Below, in pieces: positions 25,591 to 33,891 of a DNA stretch of 44,018 nucleotides. Under the pieces are notes generated by a model. That model was given only the letters and a program-made list of their open reading frames with translations, was not told where the DNA came from and made no database searches. The stretch is from CAZWBR01 sp964404205 (lineage in GTDB: Bacteria; Bacteroidota; Bacteroidia; Bacteroidales; Prolixibacteraceae): positions 1 through 44,018 of the forward strand of contig CAYOJD010000011.1 in assembly GCA_964404205.1 (NCBI GenBank), read 5' to 3'. Each line of letters opens with the position of its first letter. Within the stretch, counting starts at the first letter, position 1. Both the position numbers and the translations under genes were made by a program.

Positions 25591-25947
25591 TTAGAATCTT
25601 TTTTCTTTGATACGGGCTTTTTTGCCGGTAAGATTACGAAGATAGAACAGGCGGGCACGACGAACGGCACCCATTCGGTTCAGTTCGATGCCATCGATAA
25701 ACGGAGAAGTGAAGGGGAAAATCCTTTCAACACCAACGTTACCTGAAATTTTGCGAACAGTGAAAGTTTTGGTAGTACCTGTACCCTTGATTTGGATTAC
25801 AGTTCCTTTGTAGTTCTGAATCCTCTCTTTGTTCCCTTCGACGATTTTATACCGAACGGTAATGGTGTCGCCTGGGTGGAATACAGGAAGTTCTTTCTGT
25901 TCTCTTTCTGCAAGAAATGCGTTTTCTGCAATTTTAATTAAATCCAT
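25591..25947 (-). CDS. rplS: 50S ribosomal protein L19
   Basis: This 118-residue ribosomal protein sits at the 30S-50S interface. Family motifs are FHPGDTITVRYKIVEGNKERIQ, YKGTVIQIKG, TFTVRKISGNVGVERIFPF and RRARLFYLRNLTGKKARIKEK. The start is ATG 25947 (MDLIKIAENAF); the upstream TTG at 25983 adds twelve residues not found in L19. It stands alone, away from rpsP/rimM/trmD, with a leader of roughly 100 nt and a strong terminator. Confidence 0.97.
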   Translation of the reverse strand: MDLIKIAENAFLAEREQKELPVFHPGDTITVRYKIVEGNKERIQNYKGTVIQIKGTGTTKTFTVRKISGNVGVERIFPFTSPFIDGIELNRMGAVRRARLFYLRNLTGKKARIKEKRF

Positions 25948-26110
25948 CGCTAAATCAATTTTAGACGTTATTGACGAACGCAATATTCACAGTGTCTAGT
26001 CGTTTGCTGTCAGAGATTACGTACGGAAACTGGCCGCGAAGATAATTAAAATATTTCTCACGCTAAAACAGTTTCTATAAATATTTTTTTGGGGATGAAC
26101 AGGTAAACAA

Positions 26111-27313
26111 TTAAATCCCCAGTTTTTTTCTGATGGCTTCAGGAAGCGCATCCTTATGGATCATAATGGCTGTAGTCTTGTAACTTACATAAGGTTTCGA
26201 TGCATAGAAATAACCGTCGTAGCTGTTGTAGCTTCCCCATGAGTTTTTGACTTTGTAGTAGGTTGTTCCATTTTGGTCTTTTGCCGTCCCAACGATATGC
26301 ATGGCATGGTCGTCGGTCGTTTCCTGATTATCGAATGCTTCCTGACGAATTTGCTGGGTGATTACCTTTTCTTTTCCGGGCTTATCCAGCAGGTTTATTC
26401 TCTGTTCTTTTTCATTGTCCGATAATTTTTCCCATTTGGCTATTTCGGCCTGGTCCATATTTTCGGTACTCATTTCCGGAACAACTGCTACTCCTTTTTT
26501 CGAGGTCGCAAACCCTTTCTCGCTGACATCGGCAGCCCAGGCCACCGTATAGCCTTTGTCGAGCGCATGGTCGACAATGGATACCAGTTCGTTGAGCGGA
26601 ACATTGTAAACAGCGCCCCACAGCCAGTTATCGGGAACTTCGAGAACAAACTGCTGGTAAAAAGGATGGTGGGTAAACGAAGTGATTTCGATATAATCGG
26701 ATGGATGAATGACATCGCAGAAGTCAGATGCAAAACTTTTAGGCGAATAGCTTTTTCCCTGATATTCGAATTTTTCAGGTATCACGCCAAAGTATGAGTT
26801 AAGCGTTTCCTGAAAAGCGACCGGCCAGGCTGAACTGATTTTTCGGTTTTTGTTTTCAACCACGGCATCAACCATCGATTTCAACAGGTTATCGATTTCG
26901 CTATGCGTATGTTTGGCTTCGCCGTAAGCTAAACCGGTATAGGCTGATTCGGGAACCAAACCATAATTGTCCATCACGTAGGTAATGTCGTGAAGCAAAC
27001 CGCCCGAGCCAAAATTGGTATTTCCCTGCATGCGTACAAACCGCTCTGCTTTATCTTTATAACAATTGTAAACGAGGAACATTTCCGATAGATCAACTTC
27101 TGGTTTTCCCATACGGAGTAGCTCCGATTCGATGAACGAAGCTCCTGCAAACGACCAGCAGGTACCCGATTTGTATTGATCCTTTACCGATGCGTGGGGC
27201 AGTTCCTTGGTTACGGTAAAAGTAAAACCTGTGTTTTCGGGGCTTTCGGCCAATGCTGCAAAGCCAAAAAATACAACAAACAATAGAGCAAATGTAATGC
27301 GGTGTGTTCTCAT
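26111..27313 (-). CDS. C1 family cysteine peptidase (bleomycin hydrolase/aminopeptidase C type), exported
   Basis: This 400-residue papain-like peptidase has the catalytic triad in order: Cys52 in SGTCWSFAGASF, His in DDHAMHIVGT and Asn in VKNSWGSY. The overall pattern matches the PepC/bleomycin hydrolase group (C1B). A signal peptide (residues 1 to about 22, ending LAES) predicts export, unlike the cytosolic PepC of Firmicutes. Secreted C1 peptidases of this kind are common in Bacteroidota. It starts at ATG 27313, only 20 nt after the HD phosphohydrolase gene, so the two are probably co-transcribed. Confidence 0.92.
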   Translation of the reverse strand: MRTHRITFALLFVVFFGFAALAESPENTGFTFTVTKELPHASVKDQYKSGTCWSFAGASFIESELLRMGKPEVDLSEMFLVYNCYKDKAERFVRMQGNTNFGSGGLLHDITYVMDNYGLVPESAYTGLAYGEAKHTHSEIDNLLKSMVDAVVENKNRKISSAWPVAFQETLNSYFGVIPEKFEYQGKSYSPKSFASDFCDVIHPSDYIEITSFTHHPFYQQFVLEVPDNWLWGAVYNVPLNELVSIVDHALDKGYTVAWAADVSEKGFATSKKGVAVVPEMSTENMDQAEIAKWEKLSDNEKEQRINLLDKPGKEKVITQQIRQEAFDNQETTDDHAMHIVGTAKDQNGTTYYKVKNSWGSYNSYDGYFYASKPYVSYKTTAIMIHKDALPEAIRKKLGI

Positions 27314-27333
27314 GGTTAAAAATATAGATAAAA

Positions 27334-29430
27334 TTATTTGTTTTCAGGTGGGTAGCTGATTCTTACATGATAGATGGTCAACAGTTTTTCCAGGAATATC
27401 TCTTTTAGTTGGGTTAACTCCTTAAATGTGAGCGGGGCATGTTCAAACTGTCCTGCTTCGGTTTTTTGACGTACAATTTTGTCAATCATGGCTTTGAGAT
27501 TCTCGGCACTTTTAACTTCGAGGCTGCGCGATGCAGCTTCGATACTGTCGGCCAGCATTACTACCGAAGTTTCACGGTTGAACGGAACAGGGCCGGGATA
27601 GGTATAGCTTTTCTCGTCGGCCGATGGCTGTTCGTTCATGTTTTGCGACATCTGGTAGAAATAGCCTGTTTTGGTGGTTCCGTGATGCGTGCGAATAAAA
27701 TCGATGATCTGTTCGGGAAGCTTATGTTTTTTTGCCAGCTCTACGCCGCGGCTTACATGATCTTTGATGATTTTGGCACTTTCCACATTGGTGTGCTTGT
27801 CGTGTGGGTTGATTCCCATCATTTGATTCTCAACGAAATATTGGGGTTCTACCAATTTACCGATATCGTGGTAAAGGGCCCCGGCCCGTGTCAACAGGGC
27901 ATTTCCACCAATTCGGTTAATGGCCTCTTCGGCCAGATTGGCTACCTGATTGGAGTGTTGAAATGTTCCGGGTGCCTCGGTCGACAGCCGCCTGAGCAAT
28001 TTGGTGTTTGAATAGGAAAGTTCGATGAGTGTGACATCCGAAACAAAGCCAAATGATTTTTCGAGTACGTAAACCAACAAATAGGTAATCAACGTTAATG
28101 CGGAGTTAATCCCAAACCATTTGATTTGTGTCCAGTCAATCGACATCAGATTGGCTTCCTGAATCAACGATATCCCAATATAAGTTATCGAATAAACCAC
28201 GAAAATAATCACCGATGTAAGCAACAGCTGTTCGCGCCGTTGCAACTTGTTCTGGCTGATAACGGCGATACTTCCGGCCGGGATTTGCAGTAAAACAAAT
28301 TCATAGCCGTTCGGTACCATAAACCCAACTATCAGTGCTGCAATGGTGTTGACAAAAATAGCCAAACGGGCATCGAGGAATGTCCTGATGGTTAACGCAA
28401 GGGCTGTGAATGGTACAATATAAATGGGCAGTGTTTCGGAACGAAGGATAAAGTGACAAAAGACAATGGTCAATGTCATGGTTACCATTGTGAAGGTGAT
28501 ATCGCGTTTGGATTTCAGCAGCTTTCGTCTGATATTGAAGATGAAAAGGAAAAGGGTTGCCAACAGAACGAGGATAAAAATTACTCGTCCCAACACGATT
28601 AAATTGTATTTCGACAGGTCACCACGGCTTTTTTCGTAGGCATATTTCAGCGATTCGAGAATGGTGTAGGTTTCAGATGTTACAATATCGCCCTGCGAAA
28701 CAATGCGAACCCCCTCCTGTACCATCCCAAATGTGGTGGAGAGGTTTTCCATCATCTTCTGTTCTTCGCGGAAGTTCTTTTCCTGATCGTATATCAGGTT
28801 GACAGACAGAAAATCTTCGGGATGGATGGTTTGCAATACTTCTTTCCAGTCTGGTTGGCTCTCACTTAATTTCTCTAATTCCTGTGAAGCGGTGGCATAG
28901 GCACTCTTCAATGAAAAGACAGCTTCTTTGGCAACCTTCTCTGAGATGCTCCCGGTTACAATATGCAACTCTTTTTTGCCCGAAAATAAGGGCATATTCT
29001 CCACACTTTGTTCAAGAATCCCGGCTTTGTAAATCTGGTTAAATAGGGTAATTGTTTTGTCTCTGAGCAAAAAGCGTTCGCTGGCACCGGCCGTTGGCAG
29101 CAGGCTTTTGGTCAGATTGTCGAGCTTGGCAGTCAGGAGTTTGATGTTGTTTGCCTGGATCGAATCGACCATAAAAAAATAGGGTACAAATGACTTTATC
29201 AGCGAGTCGCGCTCCGTTTTGATTTCGATATCCGATTTCATGATGGCAAAATCGAAAGGGGCAATCAGCGTGGCATGCATCCACGGACGTCCTTTCTGGA
29301 ATTCATACCTGAAACGGGCATCTTTAGGCAGGGCCCAATAGAGCGCTATAGCTGTAATAATAAATAAAACAGATAAATAGATTACGTGCCAGGTCGATGA
29401 TTTAAACCATTTATCTTTAATGAAATTCAT
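27334..29430 (-). CDS. 7TM HD-domain phosphohydrolase (PgpH-like c-di-AMP phosphodiesterase)
   Basis: This 698-residue membrane protein has the 7TMR-HD layout. An N-terminal TM helix is followed by an extracytoplasmic region of about 250 residues, a block of seven TM helices (about residues 280-470) and a C-terminal cytosolic HD domain. Metal-binding motifs are FQHSNQVANLAEEA, HDIGKLVEPQYF (near residue 517), HVSRGVELAKKHKLP and RTHHGTTKTGYF. PgpH proteins cut c-di-AMP to pApA; this is known for Listeria PgpH and inferred here. The start is ATG 29430, divergent from the NlpC/P60 gene. Confidence 0.92.
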   Translation of the reverse strand: MNFIKDKWFKSSTWHVIYLSVLFIITAIALYWALPKDARFRYEFQKGRPWMHATLIAPFDFAIMKSDIEIKTERDSLIKSFVPYFFMVDSIQANNIKLLTAKLDNLTKSLLPTAGASERFLLRDKTITLFNQIYKAGILEQSVENMPLFSGKKELHIVTGSISEKVAKEAVFSLKSAYATASQELEKLSESQPDWKEVLQTIHPEDFLSVNLIYDQEKNFREEQKMMENLSTTFGMVQEGVRIVSQGDIVTSETYTILESLKYAYEKSRGDLSKYNLIVLGRVIFILVLLATLFLFIFNIRRKLLKSKRDITFTMVTMTLTIVFCHFILRSETLPIYIVPFTALALTIRTFLDARLAIFVNTIAALIVGFMVPNGYEFVLLQIPAGSIAVISQNKLQRREQLLLTSVIIFVVYSITYIGISLIQEANLMSIDWTQIKWFGINSALTLITYLLVYVLEKSFGFVSDVTLIELSYSNTKLLRRLSTEAPGTFQHSNQVANLAEEAINRIGGNALLTRAGALYHDIGKLVEPQYFVENQMMGINPHDKHTNVESAKIIKDHVSRGVELAKKHKLPEQIIDFIRTHHGTTKTGYFYQMSQNMNEQPSADEKSYTYPGPVPFNRETSVVMLADSIEAASRSLEVKSAENLKAMIDKIVRQKTEAGQFEHAPLTFKELTQLKEIFLEKLLTIYHVRISYPPENK

Positions 29431-29476
29431 CGGGTTTCTTAATTCAAAATCGTTAGCCGGAACTTAATTTAATTTC

Positions 29477-29484
29477 TATATTTG
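29477..29484 (+). promoter_or_regulatory. -7 promoter element of the NlpC/P60 gene
   Basis: TATATTTG matches TAnnTTTG and lies 26 nt upstream of the ATG at 29511. A TTAG (29453-29456) lies 20 nt upstream as an imperfect -33 element. Confidence 0.5.
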
Positions 29485-29491
29485 GAAAAAC

Positions 29492-29499
29492 CAAAAGTA
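29492..29499 (-). promoter_or_regulatory. -7 promoter element of the PgpH-like gene
   Basis: On the minus strand this reads TACTTTTG, a TAnnTTTG match about 61 nt upstream of the ATG at 29430. It lies face to face with the plus-strand element at 29477-29484, so the two divergent promoters overlap. Confidence 0.4.
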
Positions 29500-29510
29500 A
29501 TAATTTTTTG

Positions 29511-30308
29511 ATGAGATACGGAATCTCCAACCTGAGTATAATCCCCGTAAGAACAGAACCTCGCGAATCGGGCGAAATGTGTACCCAGATACTCTTCGGC
29601 GAACATTATACCATTCTCGACGAAAATAAAAAGTGGTGCCATATCAAATTGGCTGTCGATGGTTACGAAGGTTGGATCGACCGAAAGATGATCAATGAAA
29701 TTGGCGAACTGACATTCGATCAGATTAATAATCAGAAGTCGGTAGTCACTACCGATGTTTTTAACATTGTTCAGCCCAAGGATGGGTACAGCAATTTTTT
29801 GATCGTCGCCGGAAGTACGCTGCCCGAATATTCGGCTGAAGAGAATAGTTTTAAAATAGGTGAGCAGGTGTATACCATTCAGGGCGACCCGATACAATCA
29901 TCGGTAAAGCCTGTCCGTAAAACGATGATCGATAATGCTTTGAAATATTTTAATTCGCCCTATTTGTGGGGTGGACGTTCGCCTTTCGGCATCGATTGTT
30001 CGGGGTTTTCGCAGATACTCTATAAAATGGCCGGTGTTAAAATTCCGCGCGATGCCTCGCAGCAGGCCAAGGTTGGTGAGTATCTCAGTTTTGTTGAAGA
30101 GGCTTTGCCGGGAGATCTGGCTTTTTTCGATAACGAAGATGGAGCGATTATTCATGTGGGCGTTATTTGGGAAAAGAATAAAATTATCCACTCATCGGGT
30201 AAGGTACGAATCGATAATGTCGATCAATTTGGGATTTTTAATATCGATACGGGGCGCTACTCTCATCAGATGAGGTTAATGCGAAGAGTGATTACGGAAT
30301 CAACTTAA
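29511..30308 (+). CDS. NlpC/P60 family cysteine peptidase (peptidoglycan endopeptidase)
   Basis: This 265-residue C40 peptidase begins with two SH3-like regions (about residues 1-125), including YTILDENKKWCHIKLAVDGYEGWI. The catalytic NlpC/P60 domain follows, with YLWGGRSPFGIDCSGF (nucleophile Cys153), GDLAFFDN, IIHVGV (His215) and IIHSSG (His227). Relatives cut the D-Glu-diaminopimelate bond of peptidoglycan stem peptides. No clear signal peptide is present, so it may act on recycled muropeptides in the cytoplasm, or its export may be non-standard. The start is ATG 29511; the preceding TTG adds one residue only. Confidence 0.92.
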   Translation: MRYGISNLSIIPVRTEPRESGEMCTQILFGEHYTILDENKKWCHIKLAVDGYEGWIDRKMINEIGELTFDQINNQKSVVTTDVFNIVQPKDGYSNFLIVAGSTLPEYSAEENSFKIGEQVYTIQGDPIQSSVKPVRKTMIDNALKYFNSPYLWGGRSPFGIDCSGFSQILYKMAGVKIPRDASQQAKVGEYLSFVEEALPGDLAFFDNEDGAIIHVGVIWEKNKIIHSSGKVRIDNVDQFGIFNIDTGRYSHQMRLMRRVITEST

Positions 30309-30318
30309 ATAAAACGAT

Positions 30319-30414
30319 ATGGGACACCTCAATCTTATCGGTTATTTGCTGGCTGTTGCGATTGTTGTTTACCTGATTGTGATTTATTCGCGCAAGAAGC
30401 GAAACGATGAATAA
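30319..30414 (+). CDS. 31-residue single-pass membrane peptide
   Basis: A short frame of 31 codons starts with ATG 30319, 10 nt after the NlpC/P60 stop. It encodes a short polar head (MGHLN), one hydrophobic helix of about 20 residues (LIGYLLAVAIVVYLIVIYSR) and a charged tail (KKRNDE). Its topology rules look real: the positive residues directly follow the helix. The gene spacing suggests translation from the NlpC/P60 transcript. I do not recognise a family. Confidence 0.5.
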   Translation: MGHLNLIGYLLAVAIVVYLIVIYSRKKRNDE

Positions 30415-30461
30415 ATATTTGACTTTGGGTTGAAAAGAGATCAATTAAAAACGCGCAACTT

Positions 30462-30890
30462 ATGGAATATTCATACAAATATCCACGTCCGGCACTTACT
30501 GTCGATGCCATTGTCGTTTCAGAACGAAACAGTGAAATGGTTGTTTTGCTGATTCAGCGCAAATTTCCCCCTTTCGAGGGAAAATGGGCTTTACCAGGCG
30601 GTTTTGTCAATATGGACGAAACTTTATTGGAGGCTTGTGGCCGGGAGTTGCTTGAAGAGACTGGCCTTGATAATATTGAACTGAAGCAATTTTTTACTTT
30701 CGATGCCATTGATCGGGATCCCCGTCACCGGACAATCTCTGTTGTTTTTAGCGCATGGTTGCAGGAGCCGCTTCACGTTGTTGGAGGCGATGATGCTGCC
30801 CGGGCTGAGTGGTTTCCCATTATCTCGTTGCCCGATATGGCTTTCGATCACGACGAAATTATTAATAAGTATTTGAAAGAGAGATTGTAA
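30462..30890 (+). CDS. NUDIX hydrolase
   Basis: This 142-residue hydrolase acts on nucleoside diphosphates linked to another group. The complete Nudix box is at residues 47-69 (G47, E53, R61, E62, E65, E66, G68). KFPPFEGKWALPGG just before it and DRDPRHRTISVVFSAWL after it resemble ADP-ribose or ADP-sugar pyrophosphatases in Bacteroidota, but the substrate is not certain. It starts at ATG 30462. Its stop lies only 2 nt from the stop of the convergent WbqC gene, so no terminator fits between them. Confidence 0.92.
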   Translation: MEYSYKYPRPALTVDAIVVSERNSEMVVLLIQRKFPPFEGKWALPGGFVNMDETLLEACGRELLEETGLDNIELKQFFTFDAIDRDPRHRTISVVFSAWLQEPLHVVGGDDAARAEWFPIISLPDMAFDHDEIINKYLKERL

Positions 30891-30892
30891 TT

Positions 30893-31555
30893 CTATTTTG
30901 ACATGCAATTGCCAAGTATCTCACCTGCCGAGGGCCCTTCGTTAAACAGCAGGTCGATGATGCTTAGGTTGGGTACAAATCCAAATTTTTCCTGAAAAAC
31001 CTGGTTGTAGGGCTGCGCCGTAAAGCATGGGTCAGGTTGGTTTTTGATTGTTTTCGGATGGATCGAGTATCGGAAATCAACGATATGGTCAGGGGTGTTG
31101 TTTTCAATAAAATATTGATGAGTAAAAGAAATTGAGGGTTTAAGCCGAAGTAAATCAAGTATAACCTGTTGCAGTTCGGTGTTGTAGTCAATTAGGAATT
31201 TCCATCGTTGGGCGTGATAGAACGGGTATAGGTCATCGGCATAATATTCGAAAAACGGAGAATTGTTGTAAGCTGATACGATGCTTCGCCAGTGCATCCG
31301 CTGCCAGTGGTGATCGTACGAAAGTCTGAGTTCTTTCATCGGCGCTTTGGCCGAAGGGCCGTTGGTCACCGGAATCGACAATACCAACGGACCGTTGGCC
31401 GCTAAAATAATACAACGGTTGCGGTACGATTGCTTTAGATAATTCTCCTCCTGTTCAATCCATGCATTTCCGTAGTTTGTCAGTTTTACAAAATATTGGA
31501 TTGGTGCAAGGTAAGCGCTGCTGAGTAATGCAATTTTATGGGAATCGGACGACAT
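30893..31555 (-). CDS. WbqC family protein
   Basis: This 220-residue protein of the WbqC-like family has the signature start LLSSAYLAPIQYFVKLTNYGNAWIEQEENYLKQSYRNR and the later HWQRMHWRSIVSAYNNSPFFEYYADD. Some relatives lie in O-antigen gene sets, but no enzymatic activity is established. In Bacteroidota this gene commonly accompanies lepB and dapB, as it does here three genes downstream of lepB. It starts at ATG 31555, 14 nt after the LapA gene, so the two are probably one unit. Confidence 0.9.
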   Translation of the reverse strand: MSSDSHKIALLSSAYLAPIQYFVKLTNYGNAWIEQEENYLKQSYRNRCIILAANGPLVLSIPVTNGPSAKAPMKELRLSYDHHWQRMHWRSIVSAYNNSPFFEYYADDLYPFYHAQRWKFLIDYNTELQQVILDLLRLKPSISFTHQYFIENNTPDHIVDFRYSIHPKTIKNQPDPCFTAQPYNQVFQEKFGFVPNLSIIDLLFNEGPSAGEILGNCMSK

Positions 31556-31569
31556 ATTTTTGATGCAAT

Positions 31570-31926
31570 TTATTGAGGTTTCCGATCGTCAAAAAAACTA
31601 AAACCAGGTTCACCATCAAGCAGTTGGTCATCCTCATCATTGTCGGTTAGCGGTTTGCCATCCTCGGGTGAGGTTTCATTTTCTTCGAGTTGCCGGATTC
31701 TGTTTCTCAGGTTCCGATTGGCCTGTTTCATCCGGTATTTATCGATATAGGCAAAAGTGGCATTCAGCGCTATGCCAAAAAGGAAGGCTGCACCCATAAT
31801 CAGGTAGACCGGTACTTGTTGAAAACTCCAAAAGAAAAGTTTTACCGGTGCTTCGGCCGTATTTTGCAATGCCAGCACAACCATTAGCACGGCAAAGACA
31901 ATTCCTGTAATTAATCCCTTTTGCAT
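31570..31926 (-). CDS. LapA domain (DUF1049) membrane protein
   Basis: This 118-residue protein has two TM helices (about residues 5-22 and 36-60) with the LapA pattern ITGIVFAVLMVVLALQNTAEAPVKLFFWSFQQVPVYLIMGAAFLFG shortened here to its visible parts: GIVFAVLMVVLALQNT and VYLIMGAAFLFGI. A coiled coil (ANRNLRNRIRQLEENE) and a charged tail follow. E. coli LapA/YciS works with LapB in LPS assembly control, but no LapB gene is seen here, so a role in LPS is only suggestive. It starts at ATG 31926 and precedes WbqC. Confidence 0.85.
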   Translation of the reverse strand: MQKGLITGIVFAVLMVVLALQNTAEAPVKLFFWSFQQVPVYLIMGAAFLFGIALNATFAYIDKYRMKQANRNLRNRIRQLEENETSPEDGKPLTDNDEDDQLLDGEPGFSFFDDRKPQ

Positions 31927-31983
31927 GGTACAACGATTTGGTTTTGTATGTCGAAAATCAGAAAAAAGGGCGGGTTTTCAAAA

Positions 31984-32475
31984 CTATTTCTCTTCAATTT
32001 GGGTCATACCACTTTTGAGCTTAATGATTTTTCTGCCCGAACTGTTAATTTCAATTTTTTCGTCGGTATCACTGCCGACCGGCCTGAAATAGACATTGTA
32101 ACTGGCATCGATAGGGGCGATAAGTTTTACTGTCTGCATGGGTGGAATCACGATATCACGAATATCGCAATACCGATCGTCTTTCCATATAACATCGGTT
32201 ACCATGTTTACAATCAGCGTATCGGTTGTTGATTCGTTGAGAACTTTGAGCTTCCTGAAATTTTTACTGCTTGTTTCGGGTGCGGCATCAATGCCAATTG
32301 TGGCCGACAAGACCACAGAGCCTACAAATAGTCCGGCCTCGGCAGCGTTCAAGCCGGTACGGGTTCGCCGAATCTCTTCCTGAAGTGCAATACTCTCCTC
32401 GTTTTTTATATGTTTTGAGGTGACGCAGCCTGAAAATAGGTTGATTGCGAGTAATATAGTGATAATATTCTTCAT
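31984..32475 (-). CDS. predicted lipoprotein of unknown function
   Basis: This 163-residue protein starts at ATG 32475 with a lipoprotein signal (MKNIITILLAINLFSGC; lipobox FSGC). A longer frame to a TTG at 32562 would overlap lepB and its terminator and is rejected. After the signal come a polar stretch, a second hydrophobic segment (AGLFVGSVVLSATIGI) and a beta-rich domain with several paired strands (LKVLNESTTDTLIVNMVTD, KTVKLIAPIDASYNVYF-like pattern). I recognise no family. It sits between lepB, with a terminator in between, and LapA. Confidence 0.7.
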   Translation of the reverse strand: MKNIITILLAINLFSGCVTSKHIKNEESIALQEEIRRTRTGLNAAEAGLFVGSVVLSATIGIDAAPETSSKNFRKLKVLNESTTDTLIVNMVTDVIWKDDRYCDIRDIVIPPMQTVKLIAPIDASYNVYFRPVGSDTDEKIEINSSGRKIIKLKSGMTQIEEK

Positions 32476-32481
32476 GTTAAA

Positions 32482-32511
32482 TAAAAAAATCGGCCCAAGC
32501 AAAAAGGCCGA
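32482..32511 (-). terminator. intrinsic terminator after lepB
   Basis: TCGGCC (32490-32495) pairs with GGCCGA (32506-32511) around a 10-nt loop, and the minus strand continues as TTTTTTTAT. It lies 21 nt after the lepB stop. Confidence 0.75.
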
Positions 32512-32531
32512 CTTAAAAGATATATCGAAAA

Positions 32532-33869
32532 TTATTTTACTACCATGAAGATTCTGCTCCAACGAATTTTGGAGAAGAAATTCTTGTTTTTGTCGAGCGA
32601 AAGCCAGACAAACGATGCTTTACCAACAACATGATCCTCTGGTACAAAGCCCCAGTAGCGCGAGTCGGCCGAGTTGTAACGGTTGTCGCCCATCATCCAG
32701 TAATAGTCCATTTTGAAAGTATAACTGGAGGCTGGTGCCCCGTTGATGTAGATGGTATTATCTTTTACCTCCAAATCGTTTTCTTCGTAAGTGTCAATGA
32801 TTCTTTTATACAGCGGGAGGTTTTCTGTCGTAAGATTGATGGTGACACCTTTTTTGGGTACCCAAATCGGGCCAAAATTGTCGAGGTTCCAGCTGAATTT
32901 CGGATCGCTAGGGAAGATGTTGGGATCGCTGTCGCTTTCGGGCCAGCTAATGCGTTCTTTTGATTGGATAAATTTTAATCCATCCATTTTTTTGAACTGC
33001 TCTTCGGTCAACGACATGATGTAGCGCGAACCTGAACCTTCAATATCGGCAAGTGAGATGTCCAGTTTTTCGAGCGCTGAAGCATTAAGGGCGTTACCTG
33101 ATATAGTTATCAGGTATTTGAATTGAATGCCTGGAATCTCTTTTTGGGCTTTTCCGTTGACAAAAACTTGTCCTTTCACAATTTTCAGCGAGTCGCCCGG
33201 AATGGCTATACAACGTTTGATGTAGTTCTCGCGTTTGTCGACCGGACGGGAAATAATATCTCCAAATGTCTGTTTATCAGTCCTTACCCTTTCTCGGCCG
33301 TAAGTCCTTACCATCTCATAGTAGCTGCGGTCCTGAACTTTAAGGGCTACCGTATCACCTTCAGGAAAGTTAAAAACCACTACATCGTCGTTTTTTACAT
33401 GACCAAAACCGGCAATACGGCGATAGGGGTTCTGAATCACCTCAGAGAACGATTTGGCTGTGGTCGAAAGAGGCATTGTATGGTGAACAAATGGAAATGA
33501 AACGGGCGTGTTGGGAAGTTTAGGCCCGTAAGCTGTTTTGCTCACAAAAAGATAATCACCTACCATCATCGATTTTTCCATCGATGATGTAGGAATGGTA
33601 TAGGCTTCGATAAAAAACATCCGGATGAAAGTAGCTGCAATTACAGCAAAAATGATGGCATCGACCCACTCTACCAACTTGGTTTGTTTGCCTTCCGGCG
33701 GATTTCTTTTTTTCCAGAATGTCCAATTCACTTTCTCGGTAATGTAGAGGTCAAAAATTATCCCTAACCCGATGAGCCACCAAAAGTTTTGCAACCAGAT
33801 GACCCACAAGAGATAGAGGCCTCCTATGATTCCGAATTTAATCCATTGGATACGAGAAACATTCTTCAT
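32532..33869 (-). CDS. lepB: signal peptidase I
   Basis: This 445-residue membrane serine protease removes signal peptides from exported proteins. Three hydrophobic segments lie in the first 90 residues. The catalytic Ser96 is in IPTSSMEKSMMVGD and the general base Lys218 is in ENYIKRCIAIPGDSLKI. The last conserved box is GDNRYNSADSRYWGFVPED. The protein is much longer than E. coli LepB because of an insertion of about 120 residues between the lysine box and the GDNR box, as is typical of Bacteroidota. It starts at ATG 33869, 22 nt after dapB. Confidence 0.96.
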   Translation of the reverse strand: MKNVSRIQWIKFGIIGGLYLLWVIWLQNFWWLIGLGIIFDLYITEKVNWTFWKKRNPPEGKQTKLVEWVDAIIFAVIAATFIRMFFIEAYTIPTSSMEKSMMVGDYLFVSKTAYGPKLPNTPVSFPFVHHTMPLSTTAKSFSEVIQNPYRRIAGFGHVKNDDVVVFNFPEGDTVALKVQDRSYYEMVRTYGRERVRTDKQTFGDIISRPVDKRENYIKRCIAIPGDSLKIVKGQVFVNGKAQKEIPGIQFKYLITISGNALNASALEKLDISLADIEGSGSRYIMSLTEEQFKKMDGLKFIQSKERISWPESDSDPNIFPSDPKFSWNLDNFGPIWVPKKGVTINLTTENLPLYKRIIDTYEENDLEVKDNTIYINGAPASSYTFKMDYYWMMGDNRYNSADSRYWGFVPEDHVVGKASFVWLSLDKNKNFFSKIRWSRIFMVVK

Positions 33870-33891
33870 AAATGGTGTATTTTGATGTTCG

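Noticed and set aside
25948..26110. Possible structured leader of rplS
   Set aside because: Several short complementary segments exist, but I could not find one convincing stem set by eye. A covariance search for ribosomal-protein leaders would decide.
32476..32562. TTG-initiated extension of the unknown lipoprotein
   Set aside because: It overlaps the lepB 3' end and terminator; the ATG at 32475 gives a proper lipoprotein signal.
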